From Sphingobacteriales bacterium (lineage in GTDB: Bacteria; Bacteroidota; Bacteroidia; Chitinophagales; Chitinophagaceae), in NCBI GenBank assembly GCA_900299255.1, contig OMJB01000095.1, forward strand, positions 1 through 39,879: DNA of 39,879 nt, given 5' to 3'. The translations under genes were made by a program, and so were the position numbers. The notes beneath the pieces were generated by a model. It was not told where the DNA came from. It made no database searches and saw only the letters and a list, made by a program, of their open reading frames with translations. This document shows positions 7,381-17,000 of this stretch, piece after piece. Numbering within the stretch: the first letter of the stretch is position 1; every line of letters starts with the position of its first letter.

Positions 7381-9453
7381 TTATCTCTTTTTATTTTTTT
7401 GATGCTTTTTTTTATCTGTTTTAAACCCTTTTGATGCACGGAGGGCCCTTCCTGCGTACGCGCCTGCAAAAGAAACATTGTTTCGTTTGCCAGTGGGCTC
7501 CGGAACCTCAGTCAGCATAAAATCTATCTGGCGTTTGGCCAGATTTGCAGATACAACCCTGACCTTTACCTTATCACCCATTGCAAATTTAAGGCCTGTG
7601 CCACGGCCAATCAGCGCATACTCACTTTCGCTAAAGACAAAATTATCCAAATCACTCAAATCGGCCATGGACACCATTCCTTCACATTTGTGTTCTACGG
7701 TCTCTGCCCAAAAACCAAAAGTTGCAACGCCCGAAATAACGGCCTCAAATTCTTCACTTACATGATCCTGCATGAACTCGACCTGCTTGTACTTATTGGC
7801 AGCACGTTCTGTTTCCATAGCCCTGCGCTCCTGATCGGAACAATGCCTGCATTGTACCTCCAGATGCTTAATGGGATGTATTTGATTGTCCAGGCATTGC
7901 TGCAAAATACGATGCACCAGCAAATCGGGATAACGGCGGATAGGAGACGTAAAATGACAATAATGTTCAAATCCCAGCCCGTAGTGGCCGATGTTATCAG
8001 TTGTATATATTGCTTTAGACATGGTACGGATCCCTAACTGCTCAAGTACATGCTGCTCGGGCTTTCCCTTCACTGTTTCCAGCATCTGATTGAAAGACCT
8101 GGAAATGCCTGATGGGCTTGTGAGATCGAATTTAACGCCAAACCTGCCTGCAAACAAAGTGAAGACACGAAGTTTATCTTCGTCCGGAAGATCGTGCACC
8201 CTATAAGGAAACGGTACATTTTCACCCTTATGTTTCAGGCTACCCACGTATTCTGCCACTGTGCGATTGGCCAGCAACATAAACTCTTCTATAAGCTGAT
8301 GCGCTTCTTTGCTTTCTTTAATTACAATTCCAATTGGTTTACCTTGCTCATCCAGCCTGAAACGAACCTCCTGCGATGAGAAATTAATTGCACCTTTTTT
8401 AAAACGCTGCTTCCGCAGGTTTTGGGCTACTTCGTTAAGCACATGTATCTCGCGCTCATAGTCGCCTTTTTTCCCTTCAATAATTTCCTGCACTTCTTCA
8501 TATGCAAACCGCCTGTCGGAATGGATTACAGTCCGGCCAATCCAATAATCTTTTACCTGTCCGGCCTTATTGATAATGAAAACTGCAGAAAAAGTGTACT
8601 TATCCTCTTTTGGCCTGAGCGAACAAAGTTCATTAGACAAACGTTCAGGCAGCATAGGCGAAACCCTATCGGGCAAATACACACTTGTTGCCCTTTTATA
8701 AGCCTCCTTATCAAGTGCTGAATCCGGCTCGATGTAATAACTAACATCTGCAATATGCACTCCTACTTCATACCAACCCTCCTTCAGTTCACGAAAAGAC
8801 AAAGCGTCATCAAAGTCTTTTGCGTCAACGGGATCAATTGTCATAGTGAGCTCGTTCCTGAAATCCTTGCGTTTCTTAATCTCCTTCTTGTCTACACCTT
8901 CGGGGTACCGGGCGGCATCCTCCAGCACATCATCGGGGAATGAGAGCGGGAAACCATTTTCAATCAGCAAGCCCTGCATTGCAATCTCGTTCACAGATTC
9001 ATTCGTCAGCAGGCTTACTATTTCACCAACCGGATTTTTGGCTTTGCCTGTCCAGTCTACTACTTTGGCCATTGCGTGATCTCCATCCTTTGCACCATTA
9101 AGCAGGTGCAGCGGGATGTAAATATCAACCGGCATTTTATTGCTATCGGGTACCAGAAAGGCAAAGTGCTGGTGTACTTCTACCCTTCCACTAAATTCAG
9201 ATTGTTTTCTGCGGACCACCTGAGTGATTCTGCCTTTTAAGCGCCTGTTATTATCAGCATATCCTTTTACCTCTACCTGCACCTCATCTCCGCTGAGCGC
9301 CGTATCCAGGTTATCACTTTCTATAAGTATATCTTTTTCAAGCCCCGGCACAACCACGAAGCCTACCCCGCTTTTTGCAATCTCCAGTTTGCCGGTATAT
9401 GATCTCTTTCCGGCATCCTGATTTTTACTTTTTTTCTTACTATTTTTTGGCAT
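7381..9453 (-). CDS. rnr: Ribonuclease R
   Basis: The 690-aa exoribonuclease belongs to the RNase II/R superfamily, which degrades structured RNA 3' to 5'. It has a lysine-rich N-terminus, cold-shock-like OB domains (about 20-150), the RNB catalytic domain (about 200-530) and a C-terminal S1 domain (about 580-660) ending in a basic tail. The metal-binding aspartates are in the motif starting at I206-D207-P-V-D, continuing A-K-D213-F-D215-D216-A-L. Further RNB signatures are HIADVSYY, LPERLSNELCSL and FTSPIRRYPDLLVHR. It is shorter at the N-terminus than E. coli RNase R because it lacks an obvious helix-turn-helix. It is upstream of, and nearly abuts, the polyprenyl synthase. The A8 run near its 3' end is in frame. 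Confidence 0.96.
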   Translation of the reverse strand: MPKNSKKKSKNQDAGKRSYTGKLEIAKSGVGFVVVPGLEKDILIESDNLDTALSGDEVQVEVKGYADNNRRLKGRITQVVRRKQSEFSGRVEVHQHFAFLVPDSNKMPVDIYIPLHLLNGAKDGDHAMAKVVDWTGKAKNPVGEIVSLLTNESVNEIAMQGLLIENGFPLSFPDDVLEDAARYPEGVDKKEIKKRKDFRNELTMTIDPVDAKDFDDALSFRELKEGWYEVGVHIADVSYYIEPDSALDKEAYKRATSVYLPDRVSPMLPERLSNELCSLRPKEDKYTFSAVFIINKAGQVKDYWIGRTVIHSDRRFAYEEVQEIIEGKKGDYEREIHVLNEVAQNLRKQRFKKGAINFSSQEVRFRLDEQGKPIGIVIKESKEAHQLIEEFMLLANRTVAEYVGSLKHKGENVPFPYRVHDLPDEDKLRVFTLFAGRFGVKFDLTSPSGISRSFNQMLETVKGKPEQHVLEQLGIRTMSKAIYTTDNIGHYGLGFEHYCHFTSPIRRYPDLLVHRILQQCLDNQIHPIKHLEVQCRHCSDQERRAMETERAANKYKQVEFMQDHVSEEFEAVISGVATFGFWAETVEHKCEGMVSMADLSDLDNFVFSESEYALIGRGTGLKFAMGDKVKVRVVSANLAKRQIDFMLTEVPEPTGKRNNVSFAGAYAGRALRASKGFKTDKKKHQKNKKR

Positions 9454-9589
9454 TCATTAATATTAATCTGATAAAGGTAGTTGCAAACACTGAAATCCAA
9501 ATCATAATATTGGCTTAAAGGTTTGGAATTGCAGTAATGTTGGTATCATCATGTGATAAAGAAGAATATTTCAAATTGGGTTAATGAAT

Positions 9590-9621
9590 TTTGTTTACTA
9601 CGCCTTTATCCCGTACATTTG
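9590..9621 (+). promoter_or_regulatory. Promoter of the initiator tRNA gene
   Basis: TTTG at 9590-9593 and TACATTTG at 9614-9621 are separated by 20 nt and match the Bacteroidota -33/-7 consensus. The predicted start site near 9628 lies just before the tRNA. Confidence 0.7.
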
Positions 9622-9630
9622 CACCCACAT

Positions 9631-9702
<72 letters not shown>

Positions 9703-9707
9703 CAAAG

Positions 9708-9732
9708 GGTACCCAAACAGGGTACCTTTTTT
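9708..9732 (+). terminator. Terminator of the tRNA gene
   Basis: GGTACCC and GGGTACC form a perfect 7-bp stem with a 5-nt loop, followed by six T. It starts 6 nt after the tRNA 3' end. Confidence 0.85.
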
Positions 9733-9738
9733 GCATTT

Positions 9739-9787
9739 GGGAGGGTTCATATCCGCCGCGGCGGACTATGGTTCGATCCCCCGCCCA
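9739..9787 (+). other. tRNA-like fragment with 14-bp palindrome
   Basis: GGGAGGG (9739-9745) can pair with CCCGCCC (9780-9786, one mismatch), enclosing a T-arm-like GGTTCGATCCC (9770-9780) that is identical to part of the real tRNA's T-arm. Between them lies the perfect palindrome TCCGCCGCGGCGGA (9752-9765) in place of D and anticodon arms. It cannot be a normal tRNA. It could be a tRNA remnant or a structured repeat. Confidence 0.4.
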
Positions 9788-9857
9788 TTTTACAAAAGTT
9801 ATCCGACTATGCTCAATTTGCAAATAAGCACTGCCTGTTTCCTTAAAAATTGTTTGT

Positions 9858-9890
9858 AAAAAAAAGGAAGCTGCCATGGGGGCAGCTTCC
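9858..9890 (-). terminator. Terminator of the LamG/SprB protein gene
   Basis: On the minus strand GGAAGCTGCC and GGCAGCTTCC form a perfect 10-bp stem around a 5-nt loop, followed by eight T. It lies 25 nt after the stop of the secreted LamG-domain gene. Confidence 0.9.
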
Positions 9891-9915
9891 GGAGAAATCA
9901 AGTGAAGGCTTTGAA

Positions 9916-11814
9916 TTAGTTTTTAACAATCTTCAACATTTTTTTTGTATTACCATCCTTTACCTGCAACAGATACATGCCGCTGGCAAGGCTGCTGCCC
10001 AGGGTTATCTCAGTGTTGGTTTCAGCGTCTGTAACGTTTTCAACTACCCTTCCGCTCAGGTCATAAACAGTAATGGATATGGGCTCAGGCTTTGCAGCCT
10101 GAATGAACACATGCAGTTCAGTATTGAACGGATTGGGATAGGCTGTAACTTCCGCTTCGTCTGCAAATATTATCTGTCCCTGTACAGATGGCGATAACTT
10201 TGCTCCTGTGCCGCATCCAGCATAACAAGCACCCAAATGGTCATACTTGTCCTTCGTGAGTTTTTTTGCAACGTCTTTGGTTTTTATTGTTTTTGTATGT
10301 GGATGGTTGCCGTGTTTGTCTTTATGGCAGATTACCACCTTGTCGGTGTGGCTATGATCAACAGCATCTACAACGCAAAGGGTAACTGTGCTGGAAGTTG
10401 TGAAACCAGCATAAGCTGCTGTGCATGTATAAGTGTATATGCCTGCAGCAGAAGGCTGAAAAGTAGGGTTGCGGGTATCAGTGCTGCTGAGGTATGTTGA
10501 AGGTGCCCATGAGTATGTAAAACTGCTGGCTCCAGTTGGGTTCATAGTAAGTACAGCCTTTTGAGGGCCGTATCCAAAATAATAATTGTGTACATAGCCA
10601 CCGGTGAATATTTTGTTTTCAGGCGTAATGGAAATCGAACTGCTGAGGCTTACCGTTGTTGAAACACTGTAAACAACAGAAACAGAGCACCCTTTTACAT
10701 CTGTAACATTGACTGTATATGCACCGGAGCTTAGGCCGTTCAGGTCGGCATTGGTTGAGCCGTTGCTCCAGCTATATGTATACGGAGCTATGCCTCCGGT
10801 AACAGTAGTATTTATACTTCCGTTGCTGACAACGGCTGTAACAGATGGCTTATCGTTTACGGTCACCGTTTTTATTGCAATACCTCCGCAGGTAGTGTAT
10901 GAAATTGCCACGGTACCATTGTTAACACCGGTAACAGTACCATCAGCAGCAATTGCGGCAATATTGATGTCGCCGGAAGACCATTCGCCGCCTGAAGTTG
11001 CATCACTGAGCGCCACGGATGAGCCCTCGCAAACAACGGCAGTGCCTGTAATTGCAGCGGGAGCTGAAAGGCTGGGAACAATTGAATAACATGAACTGAT
11101 ATACCCGTTGATGTAGTTTGCAGGTTTGCCTGAAGACAGGTCGAAGTTGACCAGCTCACCGCAGTTTCCGTTGCCGCTATAGTCGTAAGCCATAAGCAAG
11201 CTGGTGTTATTACCGTTGGGGGTTCCCTGATCGAAGCGATAATATGCAATAAGATGAGACTGTGCCGGCACATCGCAGTTCATAGCAGCCTGTATTTCAG
11301 ACTGAGTCCGAGCCACATCCCAAATACGCACTTCATCCACATCTGTTCCATCCAGGAAGTCACCGCCATCAACCGACCCTATCATAAGCGGAGACCCGAA
11401 ATAGGCAGGTGCCGTTGTGGTACTGGCAACAAGGTTGCCATTTCTGTACAGCTTCATGGTAGTAGTGGCGGCATCATACGTTACAGCTACATGTGTCCAA
11501 ACAGATAAAGGAAAGGCAACCGGATCAACAAGTGTTGCAGTAAATGATGACCCATAAGAGTTTGCCGCACTCAGGTATCCGTTTTCAACCCAAAAAGGGT
11601 GATCGTAGGCACTGATAAAATTTCTTCCATGCACCGCATTTGTGGAATACATCTTTACCCAACATTCTTTGGTATAAGACTGGTTATCCGGTAGAATATT
11701 GTCATTCAGGTCAATGTAGCTATACGCTCCAAAGTTCAATGCCTGCGCCTTACTTTTTTGTGTACAAAAACCCATCAGCGAAATTATCGCTGATGCAATA
11801 AATACTTTTTTCAT
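9916..11814 (-). CDS. Secreted LamG / Ig-like / SprB-repeat protein with T9SS sorting domain
   Basis: The 632-aa protein starts with a signal peptide (MKKVFIASAIISLMGF... about 24 residues). A LamG/concanavalin-like domain follows (about 25-240; W-T-H-V-A-V-T-Y, MKLYRNG, DGTDVDEVRIWDVAR). Next come an Ig-like BIG-type module (about 245-320; VCEGSSVALSDATSGGEWSS) and one SprB-like repeat (about 325-385; GGIAPYTYSWSNGST...GLSSGAYTVNVTD). A beta module and a short Cys/His-rich segment (near 500-540; V-I-C-H-K ... L-G-A-C-Y-A-G-C) come after these. The C-terminus is a type A T9SS sorting domain (A-Y-P-N-P-F-N ... GMYLLQVKDGN). It would be exported by the type IX system and processed or anchored at the surface. 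A carbohydrate- or surface-binding role fits LamG, but the ligand is unknown. It has its own terminator. Confidence 0.9.
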   Translation of the reverse strand: MKKVFIASAIISLMGFCTQKSKAQALNFGAYSYIDLNDNILPDNQSYTKECWVKMYSTNAVHGRNFISAYDHPFWVENGYLSAANSYGSSFTATLVDPVAFPLSVWTHVAVTYDAATTTMKLYRNGNLVASTTTAPAYFGSPLMIGSVDGGDFLDGTDVDEVRIWDVARTQSEIQAAMNCDVPAQSHLIAYYRFDQGTPNGNNTSLLMAYDYSGNGNCGELVNFDLSSGKPANYINGYISSCYSIVPSLSAPAAITGTAVVCEGSSVALSDATSGGEWSSGDINIAAIAADGTVTGVNNGTVAISYTTCGGIAIKTVTVNDKPSVTAVVSNGSINTTVTGGIAPYTYSWSNGSTNADLNGLSSGAYTVNVTDVKGCSVSVVYSVSTTVSLSSSISITPENKIFTGGYVHNYYFGYGPQKAVLTMNPTGASSFTYSWAPSTYLSSTDTRNPTFQPSAAGIYTYTCTAAYAGFTTSSTVTLCVVDAVDHSHTDKVVICHKDKHGNHPHTKTIKTKDVAKKLTKDKYDHLGACYAGCGTGAKLSPSVQGQIIFADEAEVTAYPNPFNTELHVFIQAAKPEPISITVYDLSGRVVENVTDAETNTEITLGSSLASGMYLLQVKDGNTKKMLKIVKN

Positions 11815-11969
11815 TTGCAGATAAATTGTTTAAGTTGATGAAATATGTTTCCACAAGGCTAACAATTTGCATGCCAAATTCATAGATTCATGTATATCAA
11901 TCGTCTATTGATTACTATTTAAATTAACATGTATGAATTGCGGAAAAGAATTCCTAAAGAAATCACCCG

Positions 11970-12599
11970 TTATTTGATATGCCATTCATTCTTCCAGCGC
12001 ATCAGCACATAATCTTCGAAAACAGGTATCTGGCTTACTGGATGGTGGCCGTTGTACGCATTTTGCTGGTCACGGGAATCTTCTGATGGGCTGATCAGCC
12101 GCCTTTCATGAATACTATTCTGATTGCAGTATTGCATAACGGGGTTCCAGAGGTGCCGCCAGAACGCCTCGGTTACTGCCCTTGTCAAATAAACATTCCT
12201 GATAGATGGACGCATTTTTAATATTTGTCTGATGTCAACAAAATTAAAATCCTCAAACTTGTATTCAATGGCCCTGTCTGAGAATCCAGCCAGTGCCCTT
12301 AAGTGTTCATTATTACTGAGATCTGCATCATCAATGCTACTGATTATATCTGTAAATGCAATTTGATGGTTGCGGCAAAACTGTTTCCAATCATGGGGCG
12401 ACGCAGAAATAAGTGAAGGCTCATCAAACAACCGAGGCAGTACATTCCATAAACAACAACTATCTGTCCTGCCATAAAACCAGGCAGCTTGGTTGAGTGG
12501 CCCAATATCAGGATTGAATGTACCGACAATAAGCGTGACTGGCTCGTAGCCAAGTTGCTCCAGATATAGTTCATGCTGAAATTTGTTGTTGCAGGGCAT
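11970..12599 (-). CDS. Uracil-DNA glycosylase-like superfamily protein (tentative)
   Basis: This 209-aa soluble protein has no signal peptide. It contains LIVGTFNPD (23-31) and FYGR...WNVLPRLF (41-58) near the N-terminus. In the C-terminal half it has R-R-L-I-S-P-S. These positions resemble the water-activating loop and the S-P-S minor-groove loop of the uracil-DNA glycosylase fold, where family members read G-x-N-P-G and H-P-S-P. I do not recognise a precise family, and the catalytic residue is not obvious, so the activity is unproven. It lies alone between two large secreted-protein genes with gaps of 155 and 85 nt and no visible terminator. ATG 12599 gives the complete N-terminal motif. 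Confidence 0.6.
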   Translation of the reverse strand: MPCNNKFQHELYLEQLGYEPVTLIVGTFNPDIGPLNQAAWFYGRTDSCCLWNVLPRLFDEPSLISASPHDWKQFCRNHQIAFTDIISSIDDADLSNNEHLRALAGFSDRAIEYKFEDFNFVDIRQILKMRPSIRNVYLTRAVTEAFWRHLWNPVMQYCNQNSIHERRLISPSEDSRDQQNAYNGHHPVSQIPVFEDYVLMRWKNEWHIK

Positions 12600-12684
12600 C
12601 AGTTTGCAGTTAAACTACAGATTTTAGTCAGGCACACAAACATACGCTCTTTCATCCGTTACAACTATCAAATTTCCTGGGATG

Positions 12685-15600
12685 CTATTCTACAACAAAT
12701 CTAAACAAGGTCTTACCGTCAGGTGTTCGTAAATTCAACAGGTATATACCTTTTACAAAAGGAACATCAGGTTGTATCTTTTCATTAATGACGCCGTTCT
12801 TACTTGTTGCCGATTTAGAAAAAACTGCCCGTCCGAGTGCATTTACAACCTCGAGGTAAACTTCTCCATCTGTAGCTTTGCCTGTTTTACCTTTAATATT
12901 GAATACCCCGTTATTGGGGTTTGGAAACAAAACCATCTCAGACCGCTTACCGAACTCATTTACCCCTACTACCCCTACTGTGATAATAAAGGAATTGAAT
13001 GTAGTCAGTTTGCAAAGGTCAGTGCCGGTGGCCATACATGTTACGGAATCACCGTTTACAAGCCCCGTAGCAACAAATGTATCGGTTGTAGCACCCGGAA
13101 CGGCAGCACCGTTCAGCAGCCATTGGTAAGAGGGCATTTGGCTACCAGCTGGAATGGTTGCAACAAATGTATCAGAACTGCCGGGATTAATATTTGTTCC
13201 GGGATAAGCGTCCAATGTAATAGGCGGCATATTCGGCTCCACAACGGTAAGTATTTTCAAATCAACAGCTGTATCGGGCAACCTGCAGGCAGCATTGCTG
13301 ACCAGCTTAACTGAAACTACGTCACCATTCACAGGCGGCATATAACCAAAAGCACTGCCTGTACCGGAATTTATTCCGTTTACCATCCACTGATACAACG
13401 GGGTTGTTCCACCGTTTACTGCGGCTGCTGTAAATGTGGCATTTGTACCGCTGCATACAGTATCGCCCGAACCGGAGGTTGAGGTGATACTCACAGCGGG
13501 GACAACAGTAGGGTCAATGACTACAACTTTTGACTGTGTCCTGGAACCGCAGGAACTCGTCAATGTATATCTGATCGTATCAACTCCGGCAGACAAGCCG
13601 GTAACAAGCCCGTTTGAGGTAACCGAAGCATTTGTATTGCTTCTGCTCCACACGCCAAACTGACTCAGATCATTGAGCTGAATGCGATAAGTGTTACATA
13701 CGTTAGATGGACCTGTTATAGGGCTCATACCAATCGTATTGCCTATAGTGTTGGTCAGTACAGGCAGATTGTCATCAAAGTAAATACTGGCTCGATTAAA
13801 GATATTGGTACCATCGGTCAGGCCTTGCCTGGCTTTTACACTAAACACAACCTGTCCGTCGCAGGCGTTATGGTGTGAGCTGTCTGGCAGGTTGATTCCT
13901 GCAAAATCAAATTTAACCAGCGTATGCGCACCAAAGTTAACTACCGCAACTGTAACAGGTGCTGTAGATGAAATAAGCTTGATTGCAGATGGATCAACGC
14001 TGTCTGGCAATGTATCTATCACTGCAATATTGCGGGCCGGTGCATTACCAGTATTTTCAAAATCAATAGCATAAGTCAGCGGCGTGCATGGAATTACAAA
14101 TCCACGTGGGCTTACAGTGATACGGTTTGGATCAAATGACGTATAAATAGTATCAACCCTCTCCACAAAATTATCAGTAGTATCGGCATCACCGGTATAC
14201 GGAGTGATTTTATAACTGGAGTAAACAGTATCTCCTGCAGTCAGGAATGGACCTGGCACATTCAGCGTATAAGCTATATCTGGCCACCAGGTTCCTCCAT
14301 GAAGTGAGTAGGCAGAAAGCGGAGCAATATGCCAGGTCACAGTGTTACCAACCACTGAGAAAGGTGCTGGATACGAACTGGCAAAAGTATATTTGGGGCT
14401 GAAAGTCATTGTAACAACAGTGGTAACAGGAGTGCAGTAAGTGTTCCTCACATTAATAAAGCCGTTTGCCACATGCCTGCCGCATGAAAGGCCTGCTGAT
14501 GCCACACCCAGGTCAAAGGCTGTGGTGGTGGCACAATTAAAACCAATATATTTTACAGCATAGGTATTTGCGTACGCAGTGATTGTATCATAAACAATTC
14601 CGGTTGTTGGGCAGCTCAAATGCAAACCTGTGTCAAATCCTATCACCTTAAACCCATATACAGTGCCACTGCCTCCCAAAGCACGGTAATAAAACCCCCA
14701 ATTGGTTACTACTGTATCTATTGCAATACCGTTGGAATCAACTTCGGTCGTGATATTGTGGTACATGTATGCATAATCGTCGGGAATACAATTGTTGTTG
14801 GCATCAAAATAGTAGTAAACCGGTAAAGTACGGCAGTAACTGTATGTAAAACTATCTGTCAGAGAATCCTGTGCATTAGTTCCCTCATATAGCACCTGCT
14901 TAACAGTATATGTACCTGGCAAATTGTATGCATGAAGAGTGCTGTTGCCGGCAGAAGAATCCGGAGAGGAAGAATGTAGTATAACACTGTCGCTTGTGCC
15001 ATCTCCATAGTAAGTCTTTAACTTGGTTGCAGTGCCAATTCCACAGGTAGCCATAAAAATATTCGGGCCATCACAAGTATAGCTTGGCGTATTGGTAATA
15101 TAATGCGAGGAAATACTGTTAAACACATTCACATGAGTTACTGAAGAATACGAAAAACCACCTCCGCTGTAGCAGGTGAGTTTGCACCTGTAGTAAGTAC
15201 CCTGCTGAGGATGAACAACTGCAGTGTCAAACGTGCCACCAGCTACTGTATACCACGAAATACTATCAAAAGAGTACTGCCACTGGTGCGCAATGCCACA
15301 GGCTGTTGATGCCCCGGCCAGGTACAATGTATCTGCCTTGCCGCTACAAATAAGAACATTGGATGCATGGCTGGAACCTCCTGCGGGTGTGCCCGAACAG
15401 GACGAGGTAACTACAACCGGATGCGTAGAAACACAACCTGTAGAAAATGAATTGCAGGTAATGGTAGCTGTGCCGGGTATATGGCCCGATACGGCACCGG
15501 CAGAAGTAATATCTGCAATAGCGGGGTTGCTGCTGGTCCATGAGCCCGGAATACTTGTATTTAAGATGATAGTATCGAACACACAAACGCCACTTGCCCC

Positions 15601-16806
15601 GGTTATAAGCGGCGTAGGGTCAACGGCCATTGTGGTGGTGGCACTGCACCCCCCGACTGTGTAACTTACTGGAGCTGTTCCACCGGAAACCCCGGAAACA
15701 ACTCCACTCGAGGAACCAACAGTTGCGACAGTTGGATTACCGCTGCTCCACACACCTCCGGTAGTGGCATCGTGTAATGTAGAAACAGCACCTGCGCATA
15801 TGCTTGTAATACCCGTTATAGCCGCTGGAGAAACAGCAACTGTAACCAGCTTGGTTACATATCCGCAGCTGCCACCTACTGTATAGGAGATTGTTGCAGT
15901 ACCTGCTGCAACACCCCTAACAACGCCTGTAGAACCTACAACAGCAATCGCTATGTTGCTGCTGGCCCAAGTGCCACCGGGGGTTGCATCGATAAAGGTT
16001 GTAGTAGACGATACGCATGTAGAACCTGAACCCGTAATAGGTGACACCAGATTAATTACGGGAAGGCTCATAGTAACATAGCAACCCGTAGGCATTGTAT
16101 AACTGATGGTAGTTGTACCCACAGATACACTTGTAACCACACCTGAAGTACCAATTGCTGCCACTGATGGATTACTGCTACTCCAGGTACCGCCCGGTGT
16201 AGCATCTGTTAATGTAATTGACGAACCCAGGCAAACACTACTGGGACCAACAATAGAGGCCGGTGCTGGCACAACAGTTAATGTTGCCGGGCCAAGTGTC
16301 CGCACACAACCAGTAACAGGATCAATCGCTATTGCAGCGTAAGGCCCGGCGATTGTCTGAGGCCCGAAACTAATAGCAGAACCGGTACCCATAAGCGGTG
16401 AACCAACCGCAGTTCCACCAAGATAAAGCTGATACATAAAACCAGGCTGAGACCCACCCAGGTACAAAACAGACCCTGGGCCGCCAACGCAAATACTACC
16501 GCTGCCACCAAAAAATAAAGGATAAGAAAGTGGTAAAGGATTGACGGTGAATGGCATAGTGACAAACCCTGCACCTCTGGTGTAAGTAATATTTATTGAA
16601 CCACCAGATATGCCTGTTACCACACCGGTAGTGCTAATTGATCCAATTGCCGGGTTACTACTCGACCATGTTCCGCCAGCCGTAGTATCGCTGAGCGGAG
16701 CAGTACCTCCGGCACAAACACTGCTCGCACCTGTAATAGGGCCAATTACTGCGAATGAAGTAAATGATATTATAAAAGCGAAAAATGTAAGATAGACATG
16801 CTTCAT
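12685..16806 (-). CDS. Large Ig-repeat surface protein with T9SS sorting domain
   Basis: ATG 16806 gives a 1,373-aa protein with a clean signal peptide (MKHVYLTFFAFIISFTSFA). A TTG three codons upstream is in frame but less likely. At least five Ig-like modules of about 65-85 residues fill the N-terminal part, with the recurring pattern ITG-x4-C-x-G ... GG-x-W-S-S-S-N-P ... G-V-V-x-G-V ... I-S-Y-T. The middle holds a segment of the type found in Bacteroidota surface proteins (DUF7619-like; PNRITVSP ... F-E-N-T-G-N-A-P-A ... N-R-A-S-I-Y-F-D-D-N). Another Ig module and two further beta modules follow. The C-terminus is a T9SS type A sorting domain (LFPNPNNGVFNIKG ... GIYLLNLRTPDG). It is probably a secreted or anchored adhesin-like protein of unknown ligand. 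Confidence 0.9.
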   Translation of the reverse strand: MKHVYLTFFAFIISFTSFAVIGPITGASSVCAGGTAPLSDTTAGGTWSSSNPAIGSISTTGVVTGISGGSINITYTRGAGFVTMPFTVNPLPLSYPLFFGGSGSICVGGPGSVLYLGGSQPGFMYQLYLGGTAVGSPLMGTGSAISFGPQTIAGPYAAIAIDPVTGCVRTLGPATLTVVPAPASIVGPSSVCLGSSITLTDATPGGTWSSSNPSVAAIGTSGVVTSVSVGTTTISYTMPTGCYVTMSLPVINLVSPITGSGSTCVSSTTTFIDATPGGTWASSNIAIAVVGSTGVVRGVAAGTATISYTVGGSCGYVTKLVTVAVSPAAITGITSICAGAVSTLHDATTGGVWSSGNPTVATVGSSSGVVSGVSGGTAPVSYTVGGCSATTTMAVDPTPLITGASGVCVFDTIILNTSIPGSWTSSNPAIADITSAGAVSGHIPGTATITCNSFSTGCVSTHPVVVTSSCSGTPAGGSSHASNVLICSGKADTLYLAGASTACGIAHQWQYSFDSISWYTVAGGTFDTAVVHPQQGTYYRCKLTCYSGGGFSYSSVTHVNVFNSISSHYITNTPSYTCDGPNIFMATCGIGTATKLKTYYGDGTSDSVILHSSSPDSSAGNSTLHAYNLPGTYTVKQVLYEGTNAQDSLTDSFTYSYCRTLPVYYYFDANNNCIPDDYAYMYHNITTEVDSNGIAIDTVVTNWGFYYRALGGSGTVYGFKVIGFDTGLHLSCPTTGIVYDTITAYANTYAVKYIGFNCATTTAFDLGVASAGLSCGRHVANGFINVRNTYCTPVTTVVTMTFSPKYTFASSYPAPFSVVGNTVTWHIAPLSAYSLHGGTWWPDIAYTLNVPGPFLTAGDTVYSSYKITPYTGDADTTDNFVERVDTIYTSFDPNRITVSPRGFVIPCTPLTYAIDFENTGNAPARNIAVIDTLPDSVDPSAIKLISSTAPVTVAVVNFGAHTLVKFDFAGINLPDSSHHNACDGQVVFSVKARQGLTDGTNIFNRASIYFDDNLPVLTNTIGNTIGMSPITGPSNVCNTYRIQLNDLSQFGVWSRSNTNASVTSNGLVTGLSAGVDTIRYTLTSSCGSRTQSKVVVIDPTVVPAVSITSTSGSGDTVCSGTNATFTAAAVNGGTTPLYQWMVNGINSGTGSAFGYMPPVNGDVVSVKLVSNAACRLPDTAVDLKILTVVEPNMPPITLDAYPGTNINPGSSDTFVATIPAGSQMPSYQWLLNGAAVPGATTDTFVATGLVNGDSVTCMATGTDLCKLTTFNSFIITVGVVGVNEFGKRSEMVLFPNPNNGVFNIKGKTGKATDGEVYLEVVNALGRAVFSKSATSKNGVINEKIQPDVPFVKGIYLLNLRTPDGKTLFRFVVE

Positions 16807-16942
16807 AGGGTGCAATTTACAATTTATTGGGGTAACTAAAACGGTAGATAGGGCCAGGGTAAGTTTTCTTACAATTAAGGTGCAATAAGCAGGAATAATG
16901 TTAGTGCGTAGGCTAAAAAAGCCATTGAAGTTGTGCCCTGAT

Positions 16943-16976
16943 TAAAAAAAAGGAGCGATGAAATAACCATCGCCCC
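16943..16976 (-). terminator. Terminator of the DUF6600 gene
   Basis: On the minus strand GGGGCGATG and CATCGCTCC form a 9-bp stem with one G-U pair and a 7-nt loop, followed by seven T. It starts 24 nt beyond the stop codon. Confidence 0.85.
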
Positions 16977-17000
16977 TATATAAAACTGAAAATACAATAT

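Noticed and set aside
12772-16342. Many open frames antisense to the Ig-repeat gene
   Set aside because: They are Thr/Val/Pro-rich shadows created by repeat codon composition, with no conserved domains and no starts or spacing consistent with genes. The same holds for frames antisense to the 30505-37263 gene and for 154-465.
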